Source: Planotetraspora sp. A-T 1434 (lineage in GTDB: Bacteria > Actinomycetota > Actinomycetes > Streptosporangiales > Streptosporangiaceae). Taken from it: a stretch of 64,000 nt of DNA. The notes beneath the pieces were generated by a model. The model was not told where the DNA came from. It made no database searches and was given only the letters and a program-made list of their open reading frames with translations. The stretch lies in assembly GCF_025420585.1 (NCBI RefSeq), contig NZ_JAOEGB010000009.1, forward strand, positions 186,001-250,000, written 5' to 3'. Position numbers and translations under genes: made by a program. Shown here one piece after another: positions 43,501-49,958 of this stretch (its first letter is position 1; each line of letters begins with the position of its first letter).

Positions 43501-43825
43501 CCGACGCGACGGTGCCGTTGACGGCGACGTCCGCGGGCCGGCCGAGCGTCGTGCCGTTGGAGTACCGGATCACGATGGTCGCTGTTCCGGCGGCGGCGGC
43601 GTTGATCGTAAACTCGGTGTAGCTACCGGCGATGTTGTCGCCGTTGACGTAGGCGGTGCCGGAGAAGCCGGTGTGGGTCGTCTCCAGGATTCCCTGGGAG
43701 ATGGTGGCGTTCTCAGCTTCGTACCTCGTGGGGGCGGCCGACGCGGGGACGGCGGCCAGCATGCTGAGCATCAACGTGCCCGCGAGCGCGCCGACGAGTG
43801 TCCGCGCTCGGGTGGGAGATCTCAC
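40502..43825 (-). CDS. Secreted multidomain protein: 3 CBM (CBM6/35-like), 2 FN3, PQQ sugar dehydrogenase, PEBP domain
   Basis: 1107 aa from GTG 43825, which has AGGAGG four bases upstream and starts a Sec signal (ARTLVGALAGTLMLSMLAAVPASA). Then come three carbohydrate-binding modules of about 130 residues each (YEAENATIS, YQAENATIS, YQAEDATIS) and two fibronectin-III modules (SNLHVVGDV and ANLRVTNTT). A GSDH propeller follows (LPWGITWLPDG, HNGGRIKFGPDGYLYITTGD, LGHRNPQGIAWD), and a C-terminal PEBP/YbhB-like domain (NDISPPLAWANPPAGTQSYAIEL, HWVIWDIPA, YFGPCPGGSSHKYEFTLYAL). It probably binds a polysaccharide and oxidises sugar ends; the PEBP module is unexpected. A longer start at 43876 is less likely. 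A 19-bp palindrome lies upstream. Confidence 0.9.
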   Translation of the reverse strand: MRSPTRARTLVGALAGTLMLSMLAAVPASAAPTRYEAENATISQGILETTHTGFSGTAYVNGDNIAGSYTEFTINAAAAGTATIVIRYSNGTTLGRPADVAVNGTVASANRPFDSTTNWDTWANSTLTAPVNAGSNTIRLTATSANGNPNLDYIDVDVAATPPPPSGNEYQAENATISQGVVESNHLGFTGTGFVNGDNVTGSYTEFNVNAATAGKYDLVFRYSNGTTTDRPGTITVNGTAVASNVSFPSTVDWDTWVDKTITANLAAGSNLVRITSTTVNGNPNLDKLTANAVTPPPPSNEYQAEDATISQGVVESNHLGFTGTGFVNGDNVAGSYTEFNVTAATAGNYSLVFRYSNGTTIDRPGTITVNGTAVASNVSFPSTTNWDTWVDKTITAGLTAGSNLVRITSTTVNGNPNLDKLSTSAPADSESPTPPSNLHVVGDVRPNAVDLAWDPSTDNVGVSLYKVYNGGNVLATVGGNVTSTTVPNLTANTQYIITVLAYDAAGNPSQASNPVNITTPPSNDTTPPSTPANLRVTNTTANTITLQWNASTDNIGVTGYNVYKDGAKFATVPDTTATVDGLTSGTTYQFSVEAFDANNNVSPRSANVPGTPGGSAGGGDPIYDKDVNTAMDLPWGITWLPDGSALVAERDRFEITRVTLSGQRTVVGKITEAVTTTGEGGLLGLAASPNFATDHYIYAFHTAASDNRVVRFKYENGAIGAREPLVTGIAKNKYHNGGRIKFGPDGYLYITTGDGQDGNRAQDLNSLNGKILRVTTTGAGAPGNPFPSAPRVYSLGHRNPQGIAWDSQGRLWEAEFGDSTWDELNLIQPGKNYGWPNCEGKCTNSAYVNPVQQWDVASASPSGIEIVNDWIYMAAVRGERLWVMHINGNTTDTPRAFFSSRWGRLRTVTKTPDGGLWLTSTNNDKSGGTPSTLDNVIVRLKFPPPALSLTSTAFANNGTIPIKYTCQQDHVAGNDISPPLAWANPPAGTQSYAIELVDTANSNKHWVIWDIPASKSSLPEGLGLGYNVPNQSPAKQKAMSTGDKSLQYFGPCPGGSSHKYEFTLYALNVATLPGVSSSSSVAAVETALLANDIASVKLAGNSSAAV

Positions 43826-43877
43826 GGAGCCTCCTGCTGTTGGATCTGTGGGGGGAGAGGGGGCAGGGGAGAGCATA

Positions 43878-43896
43878 GTTAGGAAGGGTTCCTAAC
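43878..43896. promoter_or_regulatory. Palindromic operator upstream of the sugar-dehydrogenase fusion gene
   Basis: GTTAGGAA-GGG-TTCCTAAC, arms of 8 bp with a 3-bp centre, 53-71 bases upstream of GTG 43825. The AGGAA-n-TTCCT pattern resembles boxes bound by actinobacterial repressors of secreted polysaccharide-degrading enzymes, such as the ROK-type CsnR; that likeness is from memory. Induction by a polysaccharide breakdown product would fit the protein's CBMs. Confidence 0.6.
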
Positions 43897-44176
43897 ATTT
43901 GATTTGATTGATGGGATCACTTGTGACGGGCGGTGTCAAGGGGACCTTGCGTCCAACAGAGAAACACGTCGGAAATATGGCACGATGTGACGGCTTTCCC
44001 TGGTAGAGGACTGATGGAGCCTTCCGTAGGCATTTGGGCGGTCCGTAAAGGCGTAGGGAGGGATAGCAAGAAGGTCGGATCTATGATCGTTTGCTGTAAG
44101 TTCGCTGAAGATGGCAGCTCAGTGGGCCGGTCGGTCGGCGAACGTGTCACCGGGGGATCGGCACTAGGCTCGTGAC
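43897..44176. other. Low-GC intergenic region
   Basis: About 280 bases noticeably less GC-rich than the window average, between divergent genes. Short open frames exist on both strands (for example 43933-44175) but have no codon bias or ribosome-binding site that convinces me. GTAAG and TATGAT-like stretches at 44085-44100 may belong to the promoter of the FAH/gltX operon. Confidence 0.5.
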
Positions 44177-44947
44177 GTGCGTATCGCGAGGTTCTCCACA
44201 GGCGACGGGGTCGCGTTCGGAGTGGTGGAAGAGGGCGAGCAGGTCATCGCCAGAATCGACGGACACCCATTCGGCGGGGTCCAGCTCACGGGGGAGCGGT
44301 ATCCGCTCGCCGAGGTCCGGGTGGTCGCGCCCATGTTGCCGAGCAAGGTGATCGCGATCGGGCGGAACTACGCCGACCACGCCAAAGAGATGGGCGCCGA
44401 GCCTCCGGACGAGCCTGTTCTCTTCCTCAAGCCCAGCACGTCCGTGATCGGCCCGGGGGAGTCCATCGCGTACCCGGAGAAGCTGTCGCGGCGTGTCGAC
44501 TACGAGGGAGAGCTGGCCGTGGTCATCGGACGACTCTGCCGTGAGGTGCCGGCCGAGCGCGCCAATGACGTGATCTTCGGCTACACCTGCGCCAACGACG
44601 TGACCGCTCGCGACCTGCAGTCGAAGGACGGGCAGTGGGCGCGGGCCAAGGGCTTCGACACGTTCTGCCCGCTCGGCCCGTGGATCGAGACCTCGCTCGA
44701 CGCCGGCGACCTCGCGCTCACCACGACCGTGAACGGCGAGCTGAAGCAGAGCGGCCGCACGTCGTGGCTGCTGCACGACATCCCGGCGCTCATCGCCCAT
44801 GTGAGCGCGGTCATGACCCTCCTCCCGGGCGACGTCATCCTGACCGGCACGCCCGCCGGGGTCGGCCCGCTGGCCGTCGGCGACGAGGTCAGCGTCGGCA
44901 TCGAAGGAATCGGAACTCTAACTAACCGGGTGATCTCACGTGATTAG
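44177..44947 (+). CDS. Fumarylacetoacetate hydrolase (FAH) family protein
   Basis: 256 aa. An N-terminal cap of about 55 residues and the FAH/HpcE catalytic domain: [13 protein letters not shown], the metal-site Glu residues in [61 protein letters not shown] and [15 protein letters not shown]. Members hydrolyse or decarboxylate acylpyruvates (fumarylpyruvate, oxaloacetate, homoprotocatechuate products); the substrate here is uncertain. GTG 44177. The gene overlaps gltX by 8 bases, a pairing seen in many actinobacteria without a clear functional reason. Confidence 0.92.
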   Translation: MRIARFSTGDGVAFGVVEEGEQVIARIDGHPFGGVQLTGERYPLAEVRVVAPMLPSKVIAIGRNYADHAKEMGAEPPDEPVLFLKPSTSVIGPGESIAYPEKLSRRVDYEGELAVVIGRLCREVPAERANDVIFGYTCANDVTARDLQSKDGQWARAKGFDTFCPLGPWIETSLDAGDLALTTTVNGELKQSGRTSWLLHDIPALIAHVSAVMTLLPGDVILTGTPAGVGPLAVGDEVSVGIEGIGTLTNRVISRD

Positions 44948-46307
44948 GGTGCGCTTCGCCCCTTCGCCCACCGGCATGTTCCACGTCGGCGGCGCCCGTT
45001 CGGCGCTGTTCAACTGGGCCCTGGCCGAGCAGTCCGGCGGCACGTTCGTGCTCCGCATCGAGGACACCGACGCGGCGCGTAACCGGCCGGAATGGACCGA
45101 AGGCATCATCTCCGCCCTTGCCTGGATCGGCATCCACGGCGACTCGCCGCACTTCGAGGGGCCCTACTTCCAGTCGGCCTACGAGCAGCAGCACCGCGAG
45201 GCGGCGGCCAAGCTGCTCAAGGACGGCAGGGCCTACCACTGCACGTGCACGCGCGACGACGTCAAGGCCAGGACCGGCTCCGAGCACCAGGGGTACGACG
45301 GCTTCTGCCGCGACCGCGGCCTGACCGAGGGCGCCGTGCGGTTCCGCACGCCGGACGAGGGCGTCACCGTGGTCGACGACAAGGTCCGCGGGCGGGTGGA
45401 GTTTCCGAACTCGGCGATGGAAGACTTCGTCATCGTGCGCGGCGACGGCTCGCCGCTGTTCATCCTCGCCAACGTGGTCGACGACATGGAGATGCGGATC
45501 AGCCACGTCGTCCGGGCCGAGGAGCACCTGTCCAACACGCCGAAGCAGCAACTCCTGTGGGAGGCACTGGGCACGGAGCCTCCGGTCTGGGCGCACATCC
45601 CGGTCATCGTCAACGAGAAGCGGCAGAAGCTCTCCAAGCGGCGCGACAAGGTCGCCCTGGAGTCCTACCGCGACGAGGGGTACCTCGCGGAGGCGATGGT
45701 CAACTACCTCATGCTGCTCGGCTGGGGCCCCGGTGACGACCGGGAGATCATGCCCTGGTCGGAGATGATGCCCCTGTTCCGGCTGGAGGACGTCAACCAG
45801 TCCCCGGCGTTCTTCGACGAGAAGAAGTTGCGGGCCTTCAACGGCGAGTACATCCGGGCGCTGCCGCTTGAGGTGTTCACCGCGCGCTGCGAGCCGTGGC
45901 TGGACCCGTCGTGGGACCGCGAGGTGTTCGCCAAGGTCGCGGGGCTGGCCCAGACCAGGGTGGCCGTGCTCTCCGAGATCACCGCCAACGTGGACTTCTT
46001 GTTCCTGGACCAGCCCGTCTTCGACCAGGCCTCCTGGGATAAGGCGATGAAGCCCGGCGCGGCCGAGATCCTGTCCGGGTACGCCGAGCGGCTGGAGTTG
46101 ATCACCTGGCATGCGGAGTGGCTGAAGGAGGCGCTGGAGGAGGTCGGCGCCGCCCACGGTCTCAAGCTGGGCAAGGCCCAGGCCCCCGTCCGCGTGGCGA
46201 TCACGGGCCGGACGGTGGGCCTGCCGCTGTTCGAGTCGATCGAGGTTCTTGGCCGCGAGCGGTCCCTCGACCGAATCCGCACGGCTCTCACCACCCTCTC
46301 GGCGTGA
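44940..46307 (+). CDS. gltX: Glutamyl-tRNA synthetase
   Basis: 455 aa. Class I synthetase that charges tRNA-Glu and, in bacteria without GlnRS, also misacylates tRNA-Gln for GatCAB. The HIGH element is [19 protein letters not shown] (His15). KMSKS is [10 protein letters not shown] (about residues 228-234). The C-terminal anticodon-binding helical domain runs from about 320. The GTG start lies inside the preceding FAH gene. The stop codon is itself the first bases of repeat array E (GCGTGATCATGCA), so the repeat begins exactly at the gene end. tRNA-Gln and two tRNA-Glu genes lie 2.5 kb downstream, beyond the M3 peptidase gene. Confidence 0.96.
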   Translation: MIRVRFAPSPTGMFHVGGARSALFNWALAEQSGGTFVLRIEDTDAARNRPEWTEGIISALAWIGIHGDSPHFEGPYFQSAYEQQHREAAAKLLKDGRAYHCTCTRDDVKARTGSEHQGYDGFCRDRGLTEGAVRFRTPDEGVTVVDDKVRGRVEFPNSAMEDFVIVRGDGSPLFILANVVDDMEMRISHVVRAEEHLSNTPKQQLLWEALGTEPPVWAHIPVIVNEKRQKLSKRRDKVALESYRDEGYLAEAMVNYLMLLGWGPGDDREIMPWSEMMPLFRLEDVNQSPAFFDEKKLRAFNGEYIRALPLEVFTARCEPWLDPSWDREVFAKVAGLAQTRVAVLSEITANVDFLFLDQPVFDQASWDKAMKPGAAEILSGYAERLELITWHAEWLKEALEEVGAAHGLKLGKAQAPVRVAITGRTVGLPLFESIEVLGRERSLDRIRTALTTLSA

Positions 46308-46601
46308 TCATGCACGGGTTCCCGGAAGGGGCCCGTGAGCTGCCGCGCCCCGTCCCGTGATCATGCACGAGGTCCTGGAAGGTGCCCGTGAGCTGCCGCG
46401 CCCCGTCCCGTGATCATGCACGAGGTCCTGGGCGTACCTCCTGGGCAGATAAAACGCTTTCGCTGATCATGCACGGCCTGGCGTGCATGATCACGGACTG
46501 CGTCATTGCAGGTCGGAGGCGCAATGCGGGAACTTGTGCATGATCACGACACGGGAGTGGGCTGGCCGGCCGCCCTCCGGCGGAAAGTGTGCATGATCAC
46601 G
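46303..46601. repeat. Dispersed 53-bp repeat array E: head-to-head, 4 forward and 3 reverse copies
   Basis: Forward CGTGATCATGCA cores lie at 46303, 46356, 46409 and 46462 (CGCTGATCATGCA, degenerate). Reverse TGCATGATCACG cores lie at 46484, 46537 and 46590. Every step within each half is 53 bases, and the halves meet at about 46474-46483. In the forward half the intervals are nearly identical (GTGAGCTGCCGCGCCCCGTC). The array fills the gap between convergent gltX and the M3 peptidase gene, beginning at the gltX stop codon and ending 44 bases before the peptidase stop. Confidence 0.93.
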
Positions 46602-46644
46602 CGCAGGGGGCGGTCCGCCACCTCATCGCGCTGGTGCAAGGGGG

Positions 46645-48624
46645 TTAGAGGAGGCCGCGGCGGGTGAGTAGGGGGGTGATCTCCGGCTCCCTGCCGCGGA
46701 AGCTCCGGAAGGCGGTCATCGCGTCCACGCTGCCGCCCCTGGACAGCAGCTCCCGGCGGAACCGGTCGCCGTTCTCGCGCCGCAGCCCGCCGTTCTCCGT
46801 GAACCACTCCACCGTGTCCGCGTCCAGCACCTCGCTCCAGATGTAGGAGTAGTAGCCCGCGCTGTAGCCGCCCGCCCAGATGTGGGCGAAGTATGTGCTG
46901 CGGTAGCGGGGCGGCACGGCCGGGAGATCCACTCCGGCGCTCCGTAGCGCCTCGGCCTCGAACGCCTCCGCGTCGCCGCCCGTATAGGCCGTGTGCCAGG
47001 CCCAGTCGAGCAACGTGGCGGCCAGATACTCGACCGTCGCGTACCCCTGGTTGAACTTCTGCGTCTCCAGCATCCGCTCGACCAACTCCCGCGGCATCGG
47101 CTCGCCGGTCTCGTGGTGCTTCGCGTAGTTCGCCAGGATCTCGGGATCGGTCGCCCACATCTCGTTCACCTGCGACGGATACTCCACGAAGTCACGCGGC
47201 ACCGCCGTACCCGAGAAGCGCGGGAACCGCACGTCCGAGAACAGCGCGTGCAACGCGTGCCCGAACTCGTGGAACATCGTGTTGACCTCGTCGAACGTCA
47301 TCAGGGTCGGCTCGCCCTTGACGATGTTCAGGTTGTTGACCACGACCGGCCGGGAGCCTTCCAGGGCCGACTGCTTGACCAGGCTGTTCATCCACGCGCC
47401 GCCTCGCTTGGAGGCCCGCGCGTGGAAGTCGCCGAGGAACAGGCCGATCGGCGCGCCGTCCTCGTCGAAGACCTCGAAGACCCGCACCTCGGGGTGGTAA
47501 CCGTGCAGGTCCTCCCGCTCGGTGAAGGTGACGCCGTACAGGCGCGTGGCGGCGTAGAACACGCCCTTCTCCAGGACCGTGTTCAGCTCGAAGTAGGGCC
47601 GCATCCGGGCGCTGTCGATGTCGTAGCGCGCCTTGCGCACCTTCTCGGCGTAGAAGGACCAGTCCCACGGCTGTACGGCATGCCCGGCGAGCTCTTCGAG
47701 GTCGGACTGCTCCTTGCGGGCGTTGGCCACCGCCGGCGGGACGAGCCTGTCCAGCATGTCGGTGACGGCCTGAGTGGTCCCCGCGGTCTGGTCGGCCAGG
47801 ACGTACTCCGCGTGGTTCCCGTAGCCGAGCAGCCTGGCCCGTTCGCGGCGGAGCGCGGCCATCTCGGTGATCAGCTCGGCGTTCTCCGCGCCCCGGCCGA
47901 CGGACGCCTCGTGGACGCGCTCGCGCAGCGACCGGTTCGTCAGCTCGGAGAGGGCCGGCTGGCCGGTCGGCAGGACGAGCGTGATGAGGTGCCTGCCGTC
48001 GAGCCCGCGCTCCTTGGCGGTCTCCCGGAGCCCCTCGATCGCGTCCGCCGAGAGGCCGTCCAGCTCCGCCACGTCGTCCACCACGACGGCGCGTGCGTTG
48101 GTGTCGGCGAGCAGGTTCTGCTGGAACGTCGTCCCCAGCGTGGACAGCCGCTCGTTGAGCTCCCTGAGCCGCTCCTGGTCCACGGGATCGAGTACGGCTC
48201 CCGCCCGCGTGAAGTCCGTCAGGTAGCGATCGAGCAGCCACCGCTGCTCGTCGTCGGCCGCCTCGACCGCCCGGATGCGGGCGAAGAGCCTGGCGTTGAG
48301 GTGGACGGCGTCGGCGTGCTTGGCCAGCTTGGGCGTGACGTCCTTCTGGATCTCCTGGACGCCCGGTGTCGTGTCGGAGGACGCCTGGTTGAAGAACACC
48401 GCGGAGACCCGGTCGAGTAGCCGCCCGGACCGCTCCAGTGCCTCGATCGTGTTCTCGAACGTCGGCGGCTCCGGGTTGTCCGCGATCGCCGCGACCTCGG
48501 CGAGGTGCTCCGCCATGCCCTGCTCGAACGCCGGCCCGTAGTGCTCCTCCCTGATCTCCTGGAAGGGAGGCAGCTGGTAGGGCAGGGTGCTGGGGCTCAG
48601 AAAGGGGTTCGCGGCCGAGGTCAT
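46645..48624 (-). CDS. M3-family zinc oligopeptidase (Dcp/oligopeptidase A type)
   Basis: 659 aa from ATG 48624 (MTSAANPFLSPSTLPYQLPPF), with GAGGAG 9 bases upstream. Zinc site HEFGH (about residues 451-455; MFHEFGHALHALF) with the downstream third ligand in EYPSQVNEMWA. The long alpha-helical N-terminal half and the C-terminal Tyr-rich loop (AHIWAGGYSAGYYSYIWSEVL) are typical of peptidyl-dipeptidase Dcp / oligopeptidase A. A cytoplasmic enzyme that degrades short peptides. The open frame extends further upstream to 48780, but that part has no family similarity. Convergent with gltX. Confidence 0.94.
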   Translation of the reverse strand: MTSAANPFLSPSTLPYQLPPFQEIREEHYGPAFEQGMAEHLAEVAAIADNPEPPTFENTIEALERSGRLLDRVSAVFFNQASSDTTPGVQEIQKDVTPKLAKHADAVHLNARLFARIRAVEAADDEQRWLLDRYLTDFTRAGAVLDPVDQERLRELNERLSTLGTTFQQNLLADTNARAVVVDDVAELDGLSADAIEGLRETAKERGLDGRHLITLVLPTGQPALSELTNRSLRERVHEASVGRGAENAELITEMAALRRERARLLGYGNHAEYVLADQTAGTTQAVTDMLDRLVPPAVANARKEQSDLEELAGHAVQPWDWSFYAEKVRKARYDIDSARMRPYFELNTVLEKGVFYAATRLYGVTFTEREDLHGYHPEVRVFEVFDEDGAPIGLFLGDFHARASKRGGAWMNSLVKQSALEGSRPVVVNNLNIVKGEPTLMTFDEVNTMFHEFGHALHALFSDVRFPRFSGTAVPRDFVEYPSQVNEMWATDPEILANYAKHHETGEPMPRELVERMLETQKFNQGYATVEYLAATLLDWAWHTAYTGGDAEAFEAEALRSAGVDLPAVPPRYRSTYFAHIWAGGYSAGYYSYIWSEVLDADTVEWFTENGGLRRENGDRFRRELLSRGGSVDAMTAFRSFRGREPEITPLLTRRGLL

Positions 48625-48796
48625 CTCTGGCGGCTCCTCACGTGGTGCTGGCGCGGTGATGGCGTGTGTCCCCAGCCTTACACAGAGGAGCCCGGAGACG
48701 AGATCGCGGGGCACGCCGCAATCGTTTTGGTAGTGGGTCCCAAGCTGGGCTATTCTTTCGGAGTCGCAAGCGGGGCCCACGGGTTCCGCGAGCAGA

Positions 48797-48868
48797 TGGG
48801 GTATGGGGTAATTGGCAGCCCGGCTGATTCTGGTTCAGCTAGTCTAGGTTCGAGTCCTGGTACCCCAG
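48797..48868 (+). tRNA. tRNA-Gln (CTG anticodon)
   Basis: A 72-nt cloverleaf: acceptor TGGGGTA/TACCCCA, D-arm GTAATTGGCAGC, anticodon loop centred on CTG in TGATTCTGGTTCA, T-loop GGTTCGAGTCC, discriminator G. CCA is not encoded. The U1-A72 pair is characteristic of tRNA-Gln. With gltX and gatB nearby, this tRNA is expected to be charged first with Glu. Confidence 0.95.
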
Positions 48869-48918
48869 CTGGATCCCCCCACAAGGGATTCTGCTGGATA
48901 GAAAACAGCGCAGTGCAA

Positions 48919-48991
48919 GGTCCCGTCGTCTAGTGGCCCAGGACGCCGCCCTCTCAAGGCGGTAGCGGCGGTTCGAATCCGCTCGGGACTA
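48919..48991 (+). tRNA. tRNA-Glu (CTC anticodon), copy 1
   Basis: A 73-nt cloverleaf with acceptor GGTCCCG/CGGGACT (a G-U first pair), anticodon CTC in CCCTCTCAAGG, T-loop GGTTCGAATCC and discriminator A. CCA is encoded at 48992-48994. It lies 50 bases after tRNA-Gln and differs from copy 2 mainly in the acceptor and T stems. Confidence 0.93.
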
Positions 48992-49002
48992 CCACACTGC
49001 AA

Positions 49003-49075
49003 GGCTCCGTCGTCTAGTGGCCTAGGACGCCGCCCTCTCAAGGCGGTAGCGCCGGTTCGAATCCGGTCGGGGCTA
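49003..49075 (+). tRNA. tRNA-Glu (CTC anticodon), copy 2
   Basis: A 73-nt cloverleaf; acceptor GGCTCCG/CGGGGCT, anticodon CTC, T stem GCCGG/CCGGT. Followed by CCTCA, not CCA. It begins 8 bases after the encoded CCA of copy 1, so the two are clearly co-transcribed. Its 3' end is the start of the 98-bp tandem repeats that follow. Confidence 0.93.
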
Positions 49076-49412
49076 CCTCAAGAACCCTCGGCATCCTTTT
49101 GCCGGGGGTTCTCGCCGTTACGGGACGCCGCGCCCTGTTCATGGCCCGCTGCGCGGGCGCGAATCCGGTGCTACCTCAAGGACCCTCGGCATCCTTTTGC
49201 CGGGGGTTCTCGCCGTTACGGGACGCCGCGCCCTGTTCATGGCCCGCTGCGCGGGCGCGAATCCGGTCGCTACCTCAAGAACCCTCGGCATCCTTTGCCG
49301 GGGGTTCTCGCCGTTACGGGACGCCGCGCCCTGTTCATGGCCCGCTGCGCGGGCGCGAATCCGGTCGCTACCTCAAGGACCCTCGGCACTCGCTGCCGGG
49401 GGTTCTCGCGTT
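49073..49412. repeat. Tandem 98-bp repeats derived from the tRNA-Glu 3' end and its hairpin
   Basis: CTACCTCAAG starts at 49073, 49171, 49270 and 49368 (steps 98, 99, 98), giving three full units and a partial fourth. Each unit holds a hairpin (first: AGAACCCTCGGC 49081-49092 with GCCGGGGGTTCT 49101-49112), a constant stretch (CGCCGTTACGGGACGCCGCG), and GGGCGCGAATCCGGTCGCTACC, which mimics the T-arm and acceptor end of tRNA-Glu copy 2. The hairpins may terminate the tRNA operon, now present in four copies. I see no protein gene in 49076-49448; short open frames here only mirror the repeat. Confidence 0.9.
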
Positions 49413-49448
49413 TGCGGTCGGGGCGTGCTGGGTTCCAAAATCAGACCC

Positions 49449-49958
49449 ATGACGCCGACCGTTAAGACGACGACCCTGAACTCGCGTACCCATACCTGGG
49501 CGACGCCGACGACGCCTCCCGCGGACCTGAGCGGGCTGGAGTTCCTCCAGGCCCTCATGGACGGCACGATCCCGCCGCCCCCGATCGCGGGCACTCTCGG
49601 CTTCACACTCGTCCACGTGGAGCCGGGGGTCGCGATCTTCGAAGGGGAGACCGGCGAGCACCAGTACAACCCGCTGGGCTCCATCCACGGCGGCTACTAC
49701 GCCACCCTGCTCGACTCGGCCCTCGGCTGCGCGGTCATGTCCCGCCTGCCCGCAGGGCGGGCTTACACGACCACCCAGCTGGGAGTCCACATGGTGCGGC
49801 CGGCCTTCGCCCACACCGGGGTTCTGCGGTGCGAGGCGAAAGCCGTACACGTGGGAAGGACCGTCGCGACCGCGGAGGCGCGGCTCGTGGGCGCGAACGA
49901 CGGCAAGCTCTACGCCCACGGCACGACGACCTGCGCTATTTTCTCGATCGCGCCTTGA
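49449..49958 (+). CDS. PaaI-family hotdog thioesterase
   Basis: 169 aa. A hotdog fold of the PaaI/YdiI type: EHQYNPLGSIHGGYYATLLDSALGCAVMSRLP carries the HGG turn and catalytic Asp, followed by TTTQLGVHMVRPAFAHTGVLRCEAKAVHVGRTVATAEARLV. Such enzymes hydrolyse acyl-CoAs, often aromatic. The N-terminal ~50 residues are extra. No ribosome-binding site is evident before ATG 49449, so translation may be leaderless. Its 3' end overlaps the convergent gene by 23 bp. Confidence 0.88.
   Translation: MTPTVKTTTLNSRTHTWATPTTPPADLSGLEFLQALMDGTIPPPPIAGTLGFTLVHVEPGVAIFEGETGEHQYNPLGSIHGGYYATLLDSALGCAVMSRLPAGRAYTTTQLGVHMVRPAFAHTGVLRCEAKAVHVGRTVATAEARLVGANDGKLYAHGTTTCAIFSIAP

Noticed and set aside
40478-43882. 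A 1134-residue open frame on the plus strand
   Set aside because: It is antisense to the CBM/sugar-dehydrogenase gene; high GC leaves the complementary frame open. Composition (Val/Arg/Gly-rich, no motifs) and lack of a ribosome-binding site show it is a shadow.
43933-44175. 80-codon plus-strand ORF before the FAH gene
   Set aside because: Low-GC sequence with atypical codon use and no family resemblance; overlapped by an equally long frame on the other strand.
46303-46601. CRISPR array
   Set aside because: Regular spacing suggested CRISPR, but the conserved part is a short core plus semi-conserved intervals, copies point both ways, and no cas gene or unique spacers exist.
48625-48796. Extra N-terminus of the M3 peptidase up to 48780
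   Set aside because: The added residues have no family similarity, and ATG 48624 has a well-placed GAGGAG box.
49099-49452. Open frames with a repeated MPGVLAVTGRRALFMARC-like peptide
   Set aside because: They only translate the 98-bp tandem repeats after the tRNA-Glu genes; no ribosome-binding site or codon bias.
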